The notes under the pieces are model-generated. The model had not been told where the DNA came from. It searched no databases and saw only the letters and a program-made list of their open reading frames with translations. Positions 1-8,670 of a stretch of 64,000 bases of DNA are shown piece by piece. Source of the DNA: Embleya scabrispora (GTDB taxonomy: Bacteria > Actinomycetota > Actinomycetes > Streptomycetales > Streptomycetaceae). The stretch lies in contig NZ_MWQN01000005.1 of assembly GCF_002024165.1 (NCBI RefSeq), positions 186,001 through 250,000 on the forward strand. Reading direction: 5' to 3'. Numbering within the stretch: the first letter of the stretch is position 1; every line of letters starts with the position of its first letter. The translations under genes were made by a program, and so were the position numbers.

Positions 1-1
1 C

Positions 2-298
2 CCGCCCGAGGTCAGGGTCGCCGCCGCGCTCGGCTGGCTGTGCCTGGTCGACGACTCGGCACCCGAGGACCTGCGCGCCGTCCTGGACGAACTCGTGACG
101 CCCGAACTCGGCCGCCTGATGGCCGAAGTGCCCTGGCTGCGACAGGTCGACAGCCACTCCGGCGCCGGACTGACGCTCACGCTGAAGCACATGTTCGACC
201 CCGCCCCACGGCCCACATTCCCCGGTACCTGGGGCAAGCCCGGGAGGTTCGTCGGCTGGGGGAAGCCCGGGAGGTTCGCCGACGATCCACTCGTCTGA
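2..298 (+). CDS. C-terminal part of a hypothetical protein, cut by the window edge
   Basis: The frame is open from the first bases to TGA at 296-298, giving about 98 residues with no start in view. It contains RVAAALGWLCLVDD and a WLRQVD segment. The same segments recur at 19472-19780, so the two are paralogous ends. The helical, alanine/leucine-rich texture resembles HEAT-like repeat proteins, but I do not recognise the family. The tail carries an imperfect tandem repeat (GKPGRF twice, nine residues apart) not seen in the other copy. Confidence 0.6.
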   Translation, partial: PPEVRVAAALGWLCLVDDSAPEDLRAVLDELVTPELGRLMAEVPWLRQVDSHSGAGLTLTLKHMFDPAPRPTFPGTWGKPGRFVGWGKPGRFADDPLV

Positions 299-643
299 GA
301 CCGCGGCGACACCGCCGCCGGTGTCTCGCCGGTTGTCCCACGTACCCGTGCCGACGGCGATCGTGCGTTTCCCGGGGACGACGATCGCCGTGCGTTGCGG
401 CGAACGATCAACCGGAGCGGGGACGTTGATTCGACCAGGGCCGATGAACAGGGCACCACGAGCCGCCGTCGGCAGTGACCGACGACCGGCGTGATCACCA
501 GTGCGGCGCCTGCGTCGGCGGGATGGACGGCCGGAGCGGGCCCTCGCCCCGGACGGGGGCGTCGGCTGCTTCCGGAGGCGACGGCCGAGAGCCCACCACC
601 GACCCGTGCGCCGGCGTTTCCCAAGTCGTGGGGTGCGCGGCGG
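299..643. other. No gene seen
   Basis: About 345 bases between a gene end on the plus strand and a gene end on the minus strand. The open frames here are arginine/proline-rich shadows. I see no convincing promoter, repeat or RNA. Confidence 0.5.
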
Positions 644-1039
644 TCACCGATTCGTGGGTGGCGGGTGCAGGGGTTGCAGCCGGGAGGCGATGCGGCGCGA
701 TATCCATTCAACAGGTGGTTGGCCGGTGTTGACGGCCCGGATCAACGCGACCGCGTCGCGCGGGGACGCCCACACCAGGCGGTATCCGTTGATCCTGCAC
801 AGATACACCATGGCCAGGATCGCGGTGCGTTCGTTGGCATCGACGAACGGGTGCACGCGCATGATGCCATGGGTCAGGGCCGCAGCGCGGTCCGCGAGGC
901 CGGGATAAAGGTCCCGACCGGACATGCGTCCGTAGACGCTCGCCTGCACCGCGCCGAGCAGCGCCGGATGGCGCACGGTGCCCGTTCCTCCGGCGAGGCG
1001 GTTCACGCCGACGAGGGCGTCGTCGTCGAGACCGCGCAC
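644..1039 (-). CDS. Fic/Doc-family toxin, probably of a toxin-antitoxin pair
   Basis: The 131-residue protein carries HPFVDANERTA, which aligns with the Fic/Doc core HxFx(D/E)(A/G)NKRTA, followed by the usual hydrophobic helix. Doc proteins phosphorylate EF-Tu and Fic proteins usually AMPylate targets; the length fits Doc. The GTG start follows the stop of the upstream small gene directly, so the two are one transcription unit. The conserved Lys of NKR is Glu here (NER), which could alter phosphate handling or mean the toxin is weak or inactive. The family call rests on the motif and gene order. Confidence 0.8.
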   Translation of the reverse strand: MRGLDDDALVGVNRLAGGTGTVRHPALLGAVQASVYGRMSGRDLYPGLADRAAALTHGIMRVHPFVDANERTAILAMVYLCRINGYRLVWASPRDAVALIRAVNTGQPPVEWISRRIASRLQPLHPPPTNR

Positions 1040-1207
1040 CTACAGACCGGCCTCGGCGAGGATCGGCGCGTACTCGGCCAGAATCGCGCGGCTGACCTCG
1101 GCGGTCAGCGCCTCGGGTCCGACGAACTCCAGATCGCCGTCTGCGACCGGCGGATCGATGTCCGCGCTCCAGTCGGCGACGTCGACAGGTTCCGGATAGG
1201 CACTCAT
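1040..1207 (-). CDS. Putative antitoxin of the Doc-like toxin
   Basis: A 55-residue acidic protein lies directly upstream of the Doc-like gene; its TAG abuts the toxin GTG with no gap. I chose the ATG at 1207 because GAGGA lies just upstream and the protein then begins MSAYPEPVDV. Longer in-frame versions add only arginine-rich sequence. No DNA-binding motif is obvious. The antitoxin role is inferred from size, acidity and position, and the family is unknown to me. Confidence 0.6.
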   Translation of the reverse strand: MSAYPEPVDVADWSADIDPPVADGDLEFVGPEALTAEVSRAILAEYAPILAEAGL

Positions 1208-1589
1208 GTCCTCGATGCTCCCACGCGCACGGCGATCGCGATACACCCGGCCCGCTGCAGGGCAACGGGGGAGCCGATCGGCACCCGGGAACGCCGACCG
1301 TGTCCATGGCACCGGCACGAAGTCTCAACCCGGTTCCGACCGCAGCCGTCGACGCGCCGGCGGACTGCGCGGTCTTCTGCCGTGCCGCACCGTGATCGGT
1401 ACCTCCTCGACGTGACACCCCCGGCACACGGCCCGACTCCGCCGCCCACTCGAGACGATGTGGGTCGCTGGTCCCTCGACTGTTCCGAAACTCCATTGCG
1501 CCGAGCACTGCGGACACTACGCTCCGAAACCGCACCATCCGCGCCGGTCGCCCCTGCGGCGGGCGCGCCGCACACGAAGGGGCCGGCCC
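1208..1589. other. Intergenic region with the lasso cluster promoter
   Basis: Divergent spacer between the antitoxin start and the lasso precursor start. The only element I can support is the promoter at 1496-1523. All open frames look like shadows. Confidence 0.5.
1496..1523 (+). promoter_or_regulatory. Candidate promoter of the lasso-peptide operon
   Basis: TTGCGC (1496-1501) and TACGCT (1518-1523) are separated by 16 bases, a good match to actinobacterial housekeeping-type promoters. It lies about 67 bases upstream of the precursor ATG, leaving room for a leader with a GAAGGGG ribosome-binding site. Predicted by eye only. Confidence 0.5.
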
Positions 1590-1802
1590 ATGGACGAGTA
1601 CACGCAGCACACCCCCTATGCCCCGCCGCGTATCGGCGATGTCGAGTCGCTGTTGGCGCGGGCGGAGGCGGACAGTACCGGCAGCAACAGCGACGACGCG
1701 TCGTCGGGCGGCCGTTACAACAAGAACGCCGACGACGACCTCTGGGGTGCCCCGCTCCTCAGCGCCGTCCGGGGCCTGTTCGCCTCCCGGCGCCGGGCGT
1801 AG
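1590..1802 (+). CDS. Lasso-peptide precursor (A protein)
   Basis: A 70-residue protein begins at ATG 1590, seven bases after GAAGGGG. Residues 10-21 (YAPPRIGDVESL) resemble the leader signature of lasso precursors, a Tyr-x-x-Pro-x-Leu-like segment read by the RRE domain. The downstream half contains SGGRYNKNADDDLW at about 39-52 and a hydrophobic, arginine-rich tail ending ASRRRA. I cannot place the cleavage site. If Gly40 or Gly41 is core residue 1, Asp48 could close a 9- or 8-residue ring, and the Asp run 48-50 offers sites for the methyltransferase. The identity is inferred mainly from the three processing genes immediately downstream; the leader lacks the usual Thr spacing, so the core is uncertain. 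Confidence 0.65.
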   Translation: MDEYTQHTPYAPPRIGDVESLLARAEADSTGSNSDDASSGGRYNKNADDDLWGAPLLSAVRGLFASRRRA

Positions 1803-1806
1803 CGGG

Positions 1807-3945
1807 GTGCGTTCGGCGGCGTGGTTGTGCGCGCTGCCCGACGACCCCGCCGCGGGCCGGCACGCACACGCGTTGACGCGTGGCGGCGCGTCGCGTGGTC
1901 GGATCGTGGCCGCGCATCGGAGCGGGCGGCCGTGGATCGTCGCCTGCGGTGCACCGCACTCCCTGTTGTTGTGGGAGCGGCCCGACGCGAGGGTCGTGGT
2001 GGTCGGGCGTACGGGCGCCGACGTCGCCGCGTTGGGGCGTGTGGTGTGCGCGGGTGGCGCCGGGGCCGGGCTTGCGGGTCGGGTGATGACCGGACTGGAC
2101 GGCTCGTTCCACACGTTCGTCTCGACGGCGGACGGCGTGCAGGCGTGTGGGGACGTGGTCGGGCTGTGCCCGGTGTTCCACGCCCGTGTCGACGGCCTGT
2201 CGCTGTGGGGCGATTGCCCGGGAGTGCTTGCCGACCTGGCCGGCCGCACGGACCCGGACCGGGTGTATCTGGCGGCGCGTCTGTTCGGGTGGGCGCCGCC
2301 GTCGGTGCACGTCCACCGCAGCCCCTACGCGCACGTGGGCATGGTGGCGCCCGGGTGCGCGATCGTCCAGGCGCCGGGCGGCGCGGAGCGGGTGGAGCGG
2401 GTGTGGGCGCCGCCGGACGATGACGTGCCTCTGCGCGAGGCGGCGGCGGGGTGCCGCGACGCGCTGGTGCGCGCGGTGTCGACGTGCGCCGCGGCCGGGC
2501 ACCGCACGGTGTTCGAGTGCTCCGGTGGTCTCGACTCCTCGACTCTGGCCCTGCTGGGCCGGCATCTGGGCGTCGCGGCCGCGGTGTTGACGCGATTGCC
2601 CGCGCGCGACGGCGGCGAGGACGCCCGCCACGCCCGCGCGCTCTCCTCCCGTCTGGCCCCGGTACCGCACGTGTGGATCGATCAGGGCCTCGAGACGCCG
2701 GCCGCGTTCGACGGCATCGACACCCCGCTGCCCGGAGGCGAACCCGGCTTCGCCCTGTCGACCCCCGATCTCCAGCGGTACGTGTTCCGGCGCGCGCGGG
2801 AACACGGCGACGTCCTCGTGAGCGGCCACGGCGCCGACGAGATCCTGACCCCGCCGCACAACCACCTCCCCGACACCGCGACCCGCCGCCCCCTGGCCGC
2901 CCTCGCGCACCTGCGCGGCTACGCCGCCCTGGAGGGCGTGCCCACGTCCCGCGCGGCCTGGCGTGCCGCCCACTCCCGCGTCCCCTACGCGGTGTGGCTG
3001 GACCGGTGGCGCGCAAGCCTGACGGCCGAGACGCCGGGCGCACCCACGCTGTGGGGGTGGGAACCCGAACTCCTCGCCCCGCCGTGGATCACGCGCGAGG
3101 CCCGCGCCCTGCTCGCCGACGCCGTCGACACCGCCGCCCCGCCGCTGCACCCTCGGCGCCACCAACACCACACCCACGCCGCGTTGTTGTGGGCGGCGGG
3201 GGAGAACCGCGCTCTCGCACACGCGGGCCGGCACACGGGCCTGTACACGGCCCTGCCGTTCCTGGACCGGCCCGTCGTCGAGGCGTTCGCCGCCGTACGC
3301 GCCGACGAACGCCGCACCCCCCACGCCTGGAAACAGGCCCTGACGACGGCCTTCGCGGACCTGCTCCCCGAAGGCCTGCGCCGGCGCCGTACCAAGAGCA
3401 CGTACTCGCTGAAACCCGACCTCGACGCGGCACGCGAGCGCGTACTCGCCGCGCTGACGGACCCGATCACCGCCGAACTCGGCCTGGTCGCCGCGGAGCA
3501 CGCCCACGCCGCACTGACGGCGGTGGACGCCGACCCGACGAACATGCCGTGCCTGACCCGCCTGTTGGGTGTCGAACTGTGGCTGCGCGCCGACACAGCC
3601 CCGACCCCACACGCACCCCCGCAGGCCCCGCGGCCCGCCGCGAAGACGCACCCGCCGGCACCGCATCGCACACGGGCGCGGCCCGGCGTCCGACTGGCGC
3701 CCGGCGTGCTCCTGGTCCGCGAGCAACACGCCGACCACACCGGCGCGCTCACCCACCACGGCCGCACCGTCGCCCTGGGCAACGCCTCGGCCGTGATCGT
3801 CGCCACCGCCCTGCGCGACGGAAAGGACCCCGCGGTCGCGCTCCACGCACGCTTTCCCGACACCCCCGTCGCCGCGCTCGACGACGCCGTCACCGCCGTC
3901 GTCGACCACCTCGGTGCCCTGGGAATGACGGTCCCCGATGCCTGA
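1807..3945 (+). CDS. Lasso-peptide cyclase (asparagine-synthetase-like) with a C-terminal RRE/PqqD-like domain
   Basis: From GTG 1807, four bases after the precursor stop, this encodes 712 residues. The N-terminal third is a degenerate class II amidotransferase-like domain without a catalytic Cys at position 2. The centre is an asparagine-synthetase ATP-binding domain with the PP-loop SGGLDSS and later VSGHGADE, which in lasso systems adenylates the ring Asp/Glu side chain. After a Pro/Ala-rich linker, the last 85 or so residues run from VRLAPGVLLV to LGALGMTV, the pattern of PqqD-like RRE domains. Those are normally a separate B1 protein or part of B2. No separate B1 gene exists here, so this domain probably binds the leader. 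An in-frame ATG at 1618 overlaps the precursor in another frame and was rejected. Confidence 0.85.
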   Translation: MRSAAWLCALPDDPAAGRHAHALTRGGASRGRIVAAHRSGRPWIVACGAPHSLLLWERPDARVVVVGRTGADVAALGRVVCAGGAGAGLAGRVMTGLDGSFHTFVSTADGVQACGDVVGLCPVFHARVDGLSLWGDCPGVLADLAGRTDPDRVYLAARLFGWAPPSVHVHRSPYAHVGMVAPGCAIVQAPGGAERVERVWAPPDDDVPLREAAAGCRDALVRAVSTCAAAGHRTVFECSGGLDSSTLALLGRHLGVAAAVLTRLPARDGGEDARHARALSSRLAPVPHVWIDQGLETPAAFDGIDTPLPGGEPGFALSTPDLQRYVFRRAREHGDVLVSGHGADEILTPPHNHLPDTATRRPLAALAHLRGYAALEGVPTSRAAWRAAHSRVPYAVWLDRWRASLTAETPGAPTLWGWEPELLAPPWITREARALLADAVDTAAPPLHPRRHQHHTHAALLWAAGENRALAHAGRHTGLYTALPFLDRPVVEAFAAVRADERRTPHAWKQALTTAFADLLPEGLRRRRTKSTYSLKPDLDAARERVLAALTDPITAELGLVAAEHAHAALTAVDADPTNMPCLTRLLGVELWLRADTAPTPHAPPQAPRPAAKTHPPAPHRTRARPGVRLAPGVLLVREQHADHTGALTHHGRTVALGNASAVIVATALRDGKDPAVALHARFPDTPVAALDDAVTAVVDHLGALGMTVPDA

Positions 3946-4447
3946 GATCACCGCACTGCCCCCACGCGTGGCCCTGACGCTCGGCATGCGCGCCCGCGCC
4001 CTCGCCTGCGCCGGCATCGCCCGCGTCCTCGCCTCGCCCCGCTTGACCCGACACCCCGCGTGGGGTGAGACCGTCCTTCCCCGCCTCCTCGCCCGCACCG
4101 ACAGACGCGCCACACGGGCGGCGACCCACCGCGAGGCCGAACACGCGGTGGCGGTCGTCGTCACCGCCGCCCCACGCCTGGGCGGCAACACGACCTGCCT
4201 GCCCCGCGCCCTGGCCGCCAAGCTGTACTGCCGCACCCTGGGCCACACCACCGCCGTCGTGATCGCCCCCGCCCCCGACGCCCGCGCCCACGCCTGGATC
4301 GAAGCCGACGGCCGCCCCGCCGGCGAGGCCGCCGACCCCACCGACCGCTACGTCCCGGTGAACCGATACGGCACACCGCCCCCACCCCGCGACCCGACAC
4401 CCGGGGCACCCGGAACCGACGTCACCCAGGAAGGCCGCATCCCATGA
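3938..4447 (+). CDS. Lasso-peptide leader peptidase (B2, transglutaminase-like)
   Basis: A 169-residue protein matching the lasso B2 protease. The Cys lies in GGNTTCLPRALAA and the His in AHAWIEADG, followed by Asp, which forms the usual Cys-His-Asp triad. It removes the leader so that the cyclase can join the new N-terminus to an Asp/Glu side chain. ATG 3938 overlaps the cyclase stop (3943-3945), and the stop overlaps the methyltransferase start as ATGA, so translation is probably coupled along the operon. The protein has no RRE domain of its own, consistent with the RRE being on the cyclase. Confidence 0.85.
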   Translation: MPEITALPPRVALTLGMRARALACAGIARVLASPRLTRHPAWGETVLPRLLARTDRRATRAATHREAEHAVAVVVTAAPRLGGNTTCLPRALAAKLYCRTLGHTTAVVIAPAPDARAHAWIEADGRPAGEAADPTDRYVPVNRYGTPPPPRDPTPGAPGTDVTQEGRIP

Positions 4448-5634
4448 ACACCACGAACCCGCCCCCATCCGCGTCCGATTCCTGGCAAGCCCACGCGGGG
4501 AAACTCGCCGCCACCCTCGCCGCCGCACGCCGCGACCCGAACCCCGACGTGATCGACTTGTTCACCCGCGTCCCCCGACACCTGTTCCTCCCCGGCGTCT
4601 GGCGCGACGGCCGACACACCCCCGTCGACCACGACCACCCCTACTCCGCGGACCTCCACACCCTCGCCTACACCAACACCAGCCACATGACCCACCAGGC
4701 CACCGCCTCCGACCCGGCCGGCCGCACATCCAGCTGCTCCCAACCCGCCGTCATGGCCGACTTCCTCCACGTGATCGCCGAGCGGGCGAACCACCGGCCG
4801 GTGCGCCGGGTGCTGGAGATCGGCGCCGGCACCGGCTTCCACGCGGCACTGATCGCCACGCTCACCGGCGCCACCGTGCACACCCTCGACGCCGCACCGG
4901 TCATCGTCGCCGAGGCGAACGCCGCCCTCGCCCGCGCCGACCTCACCGACCACGTCACCGCCCACCTGGGCGACGGCCACGCCGGACTGCCCGCACACGG
5001 CCCCTACGACCTGATCGTCGCCACCTGCGGCGTCATCGGCGTCTCCCCACACTGGCTCGACCAACTCGCCCCCCACGGCACCATCCTGATCCCCCTCGCA
5101 CACGGCGGCGCCCACCCCCTCGCCCAGATCGAACCCACCACCCAAGGCCCCCTCACCGGACGACTGCGAAGCTTCGCCGACTTCATGACCGCCACCGGCC
5201 CCCTGTACGGCGACCACCCCGGCACCGCCCGCACACGCCGCCTGCGCCTGCCCGCACCCACCCACACCATCGCCCTCGACACCGGCGACCCCACGTGGAG
5301 CGAGATCTGCGACCTCAACACCTACCTCGCCGGCCACGACACGCGAACGACCTGCCTCCACGTCGAAAACACCCAACCCCGATACGGCGACATCGGCCTC
5401 TACGACGAACCCACCCACAGCGCCGCCCTCCTCCAAGACGGCGCCGCCATGGGCACCGGACCCAACGCCCCACAGATCGCCACCGCCGTCGCCGACCTCC
5501 ACCACGCCTGGAACCACGACCGACGACCCGCACTGGACACGTGGCGATTCGACCTGCGCCCCCACACCGCCGCCGACGGCTCGGTCATGCACGTCCCCCA
5601 CACCTGGACCCGCGACCGATCCGTACTCGACTGA
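4444..5634 (+). CDS. PIMT-like O-methyltransferase of the lasso cluster
   Basis: This 396-residue protein has the isoaspartate O-methyltransferase fold. The SAM motif VLEIGAGTGFHAALIA lies at about 123-138, and PRHLFLP near residue 45 matches the PIMT N-terminal signature. About 170 extra C-terminal residues are typical of RiPP-associated PIMTs rather than the repair enzyme. In described lasso clusters (cellulonodin-2, lihuanodin) such enzymes methylate a ring Asp, which then closes to an aspartimide. The same outcome is inferred here. It is the last gene of the operon, coupled by ATGA to the protease. No exporter follows. Confidence 0.85.
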   Translation: MNTTNPPPSASDSWQAHAGKLAATLAAARRDPNPDVIDLFTRVPRHLFLPGVWRDGRHTPVDHDHPYSADLHTLAYTNTSHMTHQATASDPAGRTSSCSQPAVMADFLHVIAERANHRPVRRVLEIGAGTGFHAALIATLTGATVHTLDAAPVIVAEANAALARADLTDHVTAHLGDGHAGLPAHGPYDLIVATCGVIGVSPHWLDQLAPHGTILIPLAHGGAHPLAQIEPTTQGPLTGRLRSFADFMTATGPLYGDHPGTARTRRLRLPAPTHTIALDTGDPTWSEICDLNTYLAGHDTRTTCLHVENTQPRYGDIGLYDEPTHSAALLQDGAAMGTGPNAPQIATAVADLHHAWNHDRRPALDTWRFDLRPHTAADGSVMHVPHTWTRDRSVLD

Positions 5635-5996
5635 CCGCAGGACACACCGCAACCCGGCCACGATCACCCCGCCGGGGCGCTGCGTTCGGCGCGGCGGCGC
5701 GGCCGGGCCGTGGAAGCGCACCCCACGCCGACGGGAGGTGTGCCAGGGGAATGAGCCGGCTCGTCGGCCCGATGCCCGAGGGCCCGGCAAACGGCGGCGT
5801 GCGCCGTCCGCGCGCCCGACACCGCGGTGAAACCCCGCGCCACTGGCGTGCGTCGCCGGCCCTGGGTCGGCCGTGTTCGGGTGAACGTGAACCGCATCCA
5901 CACCGGCCGGAAACCGTGTCGATCCCGACGCCGGCCCGAGGATCGCGGGCCGGCGATGTCACCGCCGCCCCTGTGCACGACTCGACGGCCCGCGTG
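5635..5996. other. No gene seen
   Basis: Convergent spacer between the lasso methyltransferase and the AlkB-like gene. Frames are shadows. No clear terminator hairpin was found by eye, although the arrangement requires one. Confidence 0.45.
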
Positions 5997-6539
5997 CTAC
6001 GCGCTCGCGGAGGGATGTGGTCCGCAGTGGCGGAAGGTGAGGCTGACGCGTCGGCCGGCGGAGGGCTCTGAGGGTATGGCGTGGGTCCAGCCGCGTTGGG
6101 TGGTGGCGGTCATGAGCAGCAACGAACCGTGTGTGAGGGCGAGTTCGTGGTGATGGTTGCGGTCGAGGCTGCGGAAGAGCAGGCGGCGTGTCGCGCCGAG
6201 CGAGACGATGGCGATTGCGCTGCCGGGGGCGAGGCCGTCGTAGGAGTCCCGGTGGAAACCCATGGTGTTGTCACCGGTTTCGTACAGGTTCGCCAGGCAG
6301 TTGTCGAAGAGGTGCCCGGCGAAGGTGCCCGCGCGGGCGGCGATCGCGGCGATGGGCGCCGGCATGGGAGCGGTGTCGTGCCGACGGCCGGAATAGTCGT
6401 AGGGGATGCCGAAGGAGGCGGTTCGGCGTGCCCGCATGTCGTCGTTCCAGATGACCTCGGTCAGGACGAGGGCGAGGTCGGCATCGGGGTCGGGCAGGAG
6501 TGCCGGGTGATGGCGGATGTCGAGGGGCGGCGGCGTCAT
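5997..6539 (-). CDS. AlkB-like 2-oxoglutarate/Fe(II) dioxygenase
   Basis: From ATG 6539, preceded by GGAG, this encodes 180 residues. The iron site is visible as His96 and Asp98 in GFHRDSYDG and His153 in WTHAIP; Arg164 in RRVSLTFR is the 2-oxoglutarate ligand. AlkB-family proteins oxidatively demethylate damaged DNA or RNA bases, or sometimes other substrates. The NLYETGDNTMGFHRD pattern matches AlkB rather than small-molecule hydroxylases. An upstream in-frame extension to 6647 lacks family features. It stands alone. Confidence 0.85.
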   Translation of the reverse strand: MTPPPLDIRHHPALLPDPDADLALVLTEVIWNDDMRARRTASFGIPYDYSGRRHDTAPMPAPIAAIAARAGTFAGHLFDNCLANLYETGDNTMGFHRDSYDGLAPGSAIAIVSLGATRRLLFRSLDRNHHHELALTHGSLLLMTATTQRGWTHAIPSEPSAGRRVSLTFRHCGPHPSASA

Positions 6540-6892
6540 CGATTCTCCGGGTGGAACGTCGGGGCGGTCGGTGTCCCGCGTGCGTGGGTTGTCGCAGAAG
6601 GTGCCGCACGGGTGAACCGTTGTCGACCGCATTTTTCGACGCACCACCGCGACATCATTTTGTCGCGCACGTCGAAAACCCGCGCTCCCGTGGGCCGGAT
6701 TCCCAAAAGATCGTGTTCGGGTACGGATAACCGGAGTTGGGATCGCGCGGCGTCTCCGGGAACGGCCTGCCTGCCGAGACCCCGGAGACCCGCGTCTTGT
6801 CGACGACGGCGATCGAGGGAAGGTTCGACGAAGCCACGGGCCGCGCCCGTGGGGTGTGTTCGCGGGTGCGGCACATCGTCGTGCCCTGCATC

Positions 6893-7012
6893 ATGGGATG
6901 CGTGGACGAAGAACTTTCCGAGGACGAGATGCGCGACCTGCTCGAAGCGCACGAGGACGACGACGAACCCGAGTGGTGGGACGAGGACTCGTACGACTTC
7001 TCCACACCCTGA
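6893..7012 (+). CDS. Small acidic hypothetical protein
   Basis: A 39-residue reading frame from ATG 6893 is very acidic, with runs of Asp/Glu and EPEWWDED near the end. The frame is open upstream to 6737, so a longer start is possible. No clear ribosome-binding site is visible. The acidity could reflect a DNA-mimic or an antitoxin, but nothing shows this. It may be chance. Confidence 0.3.
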   Translation: MGCVDEELSEDEMRDLLEAHEDDDEPEWWDEDSYDFSTP

Positions 7013-7864
7013 CGCCGTGAGGCGCAGCGCCCAGCCCCTGACGGGCGGACTCAAGCTCCCGGCGGTGACGGTTCTGAGTCGGCCGAGTTGCCGACCGGCC
7101 GCCGCACGCCTGCAGGCTCCGGTCGCTGATCCGCCGAACGTCAGCCTTGGCTCAAGGAGTAGCCGCCGCCGAGCCTGACGTTGCAGTCCACGCCGAGCGG
7201 CCCTTCTCCGAGCCACCGACGAGCGGTGCGGAATACTCTGCCATGAGCGAAGAAACCGAGCGGCTGCCGAAAGCTCTCGTCGAGTCCGGAAGGCCGAGGG
7301 CCTCCCCGTGAGAGAGCTCGCGTATCGCACCGGGTTGAGCCAGGCGACCATAAGCATCCCGAGAGTGATGACCGGCATCTTGACCAGGACGAACCCGCCG
7401 CTGCAACCCTCGGTTCCGGGGTCCGTGGCGTGTTCACCCGGATTACCCACGCAGTCGAGCAGCATCACCATCGCGCGATCGGCGTTGCTCACGACGGCCG
7501 GCAGTCGACCCCGACGAACTGGTCAGCCACGACTCAAGCCTGCCGTCGGCCATTGTTCGCCGAAGCGTCTCGACTGCCGACCGCCACCGGCCATGCCAAG
7601 TAGGACGAGACATCGCCCGTTCGGGGGCAGTTCGGAGACCAACTCTGAGGCATGGTGCCTCCGGAGGTCCTCACCCTCGGCAGTGGCTCGTGGGTTCAGC
7701 GCATCCCTCGTCGTCGGGGCGGCCTGGGCCGGCAGATCCGCGGCGCCCCCGGCATGCGCCCTGCCGGGATGGCCGCGAAGCTCGGGCGCACACACGCCCG
7801 CCCGGTTACGTTGCCTGCCGAGACGGGGGCCAAGGACCTGCGCACCTGGTTCCCGGCTGGGGGT
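7013..7864. other. Mostly non-coding; possible broken HTH gene near 7243-7380
   Basis: I see no intact gene. On the plus strand an ATG at 7243 starts MSEETERLPKALVE. One frame away, about 60 bases on, the sequence continues VRELAYRTGLSQATIS, which looks like a helix-turn-helix recognition segment. Joined, they would be the start of a small DNA-binding protein broken by a frameshift. The rest gives only shadow frames. Confidence 0.3.
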
Positions 7865-8473
7865 TCAGTACATCGCGGCGAGGAGTTCGCCGTATTCGAC
7901 GTCCTGGCGGGGCAGTGTCGTGCCGAACTCGGTGTGCATCATGCGGTGGACCAGGCGTTGTCGTTCGTCGATGCCCAGGTCGGGGTGCGTCCCGTCGGCC
8001 GGCAGCAGGCCCGCGCGGGTCAGGTGGGGAACCAGCCGATCCGGGTCGCAGCCCCAGCGGTCTCGGGGCCGGTCGAACCCGCACACCACGTCCCCGGACT
8101 GCGCGTAGTGGAACATCGTGAGCGCGTTGATGTTTTCGAAGGTGCTCAGGGCCACCGTGCCGGCCGACACGGCGGCGAGGACGTCGCGGTGGGTGCCGCG
8201 GCTGCCAGCGTCCTCGACGGCGAATGCCCACCCGTCGGCCTCGCCGGCTCGGATCACCCTCTCCTTGTCCGCGACCGCACGGTGGCCGAACTCCTCGGCG
8301 ACGTCCTCGATCCAGTGGTTCGCGTCGATCACGCTCTTGCGGGCCGTGCGCGTCACGTCGCAGCCCATGCGCCGCAGCAACTCCGTCGCCGACAGCCCGC
8401 GTGCGAAGGTCACGCAGTACCCGAACTCGACAAAATAGGAGTCCTGCAGCCACTCGACAGTGTCGCCACTCAC
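7865..8473 (-). CDS. DUF6461-like hypothetical protein
   Basis: GTG 8473 is preceded by AAGGAG at good spacing and gives 202 residues. The start, with WLQDSYFVEFGYCVTFARGL and a following LRRMG, matches the actinobacterial DUF6461 pattern (short Tyr-Cys-Val-Thr segment, then LRR-like helix). A later WAFAVEDAG fits the same family. Function unknown, soluble, no membrane segment. It stands alone. Confidence 0.6.
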   Translation of the reverse strand: MSGDTVEWLQDSYFVEFGYCVTFARGLSATELLRRMGCDVTRTARKSVIDANHWIEDVAEEFGHRAVADKERVIRAGEADGWAFAVEDAGSRGTHRDVLAAVSAGTVALSTFENINALTMFHYAQSGDVVCGFDRPRDRWGCDPDRLVPHLTRAGLLPADGTHPDLGIDERQRLVHRMMHTEFGTTLPRQDVEYGELLAAMY

Positions 8474-8670
8474 GGCTCGGCTCCTTCGAATACTTCGACC
8501 GTCGCAGGACTCGACAAGCTACCCGAGCGACCCGACACGACCCCGCTCCCTCCTCCCGGCGGCCGGGGCGCACGATGTCTGCGGCCGGGAACGGCACGCC
8601 GTGTCGGGCGAATTCCCTTCCGCGCCCGGCCCGCCTCGGCCGGTACCCGCCGCAGGACTCCGCGTGCGCT

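Noticed and set aside
1618-1806. Upstream ATG as the cyclase start
   Set aside because: It would add arginine-rich residues read out of frame from the lasso precursor; GTG 1807 fits the family and spacing.
2985-3893. Minus-strand genes over the lasso cyclase
   Set aside because: Composition is Ser/Arg-rich without motifs; mirror frames are open everywhere in high-GC genes.
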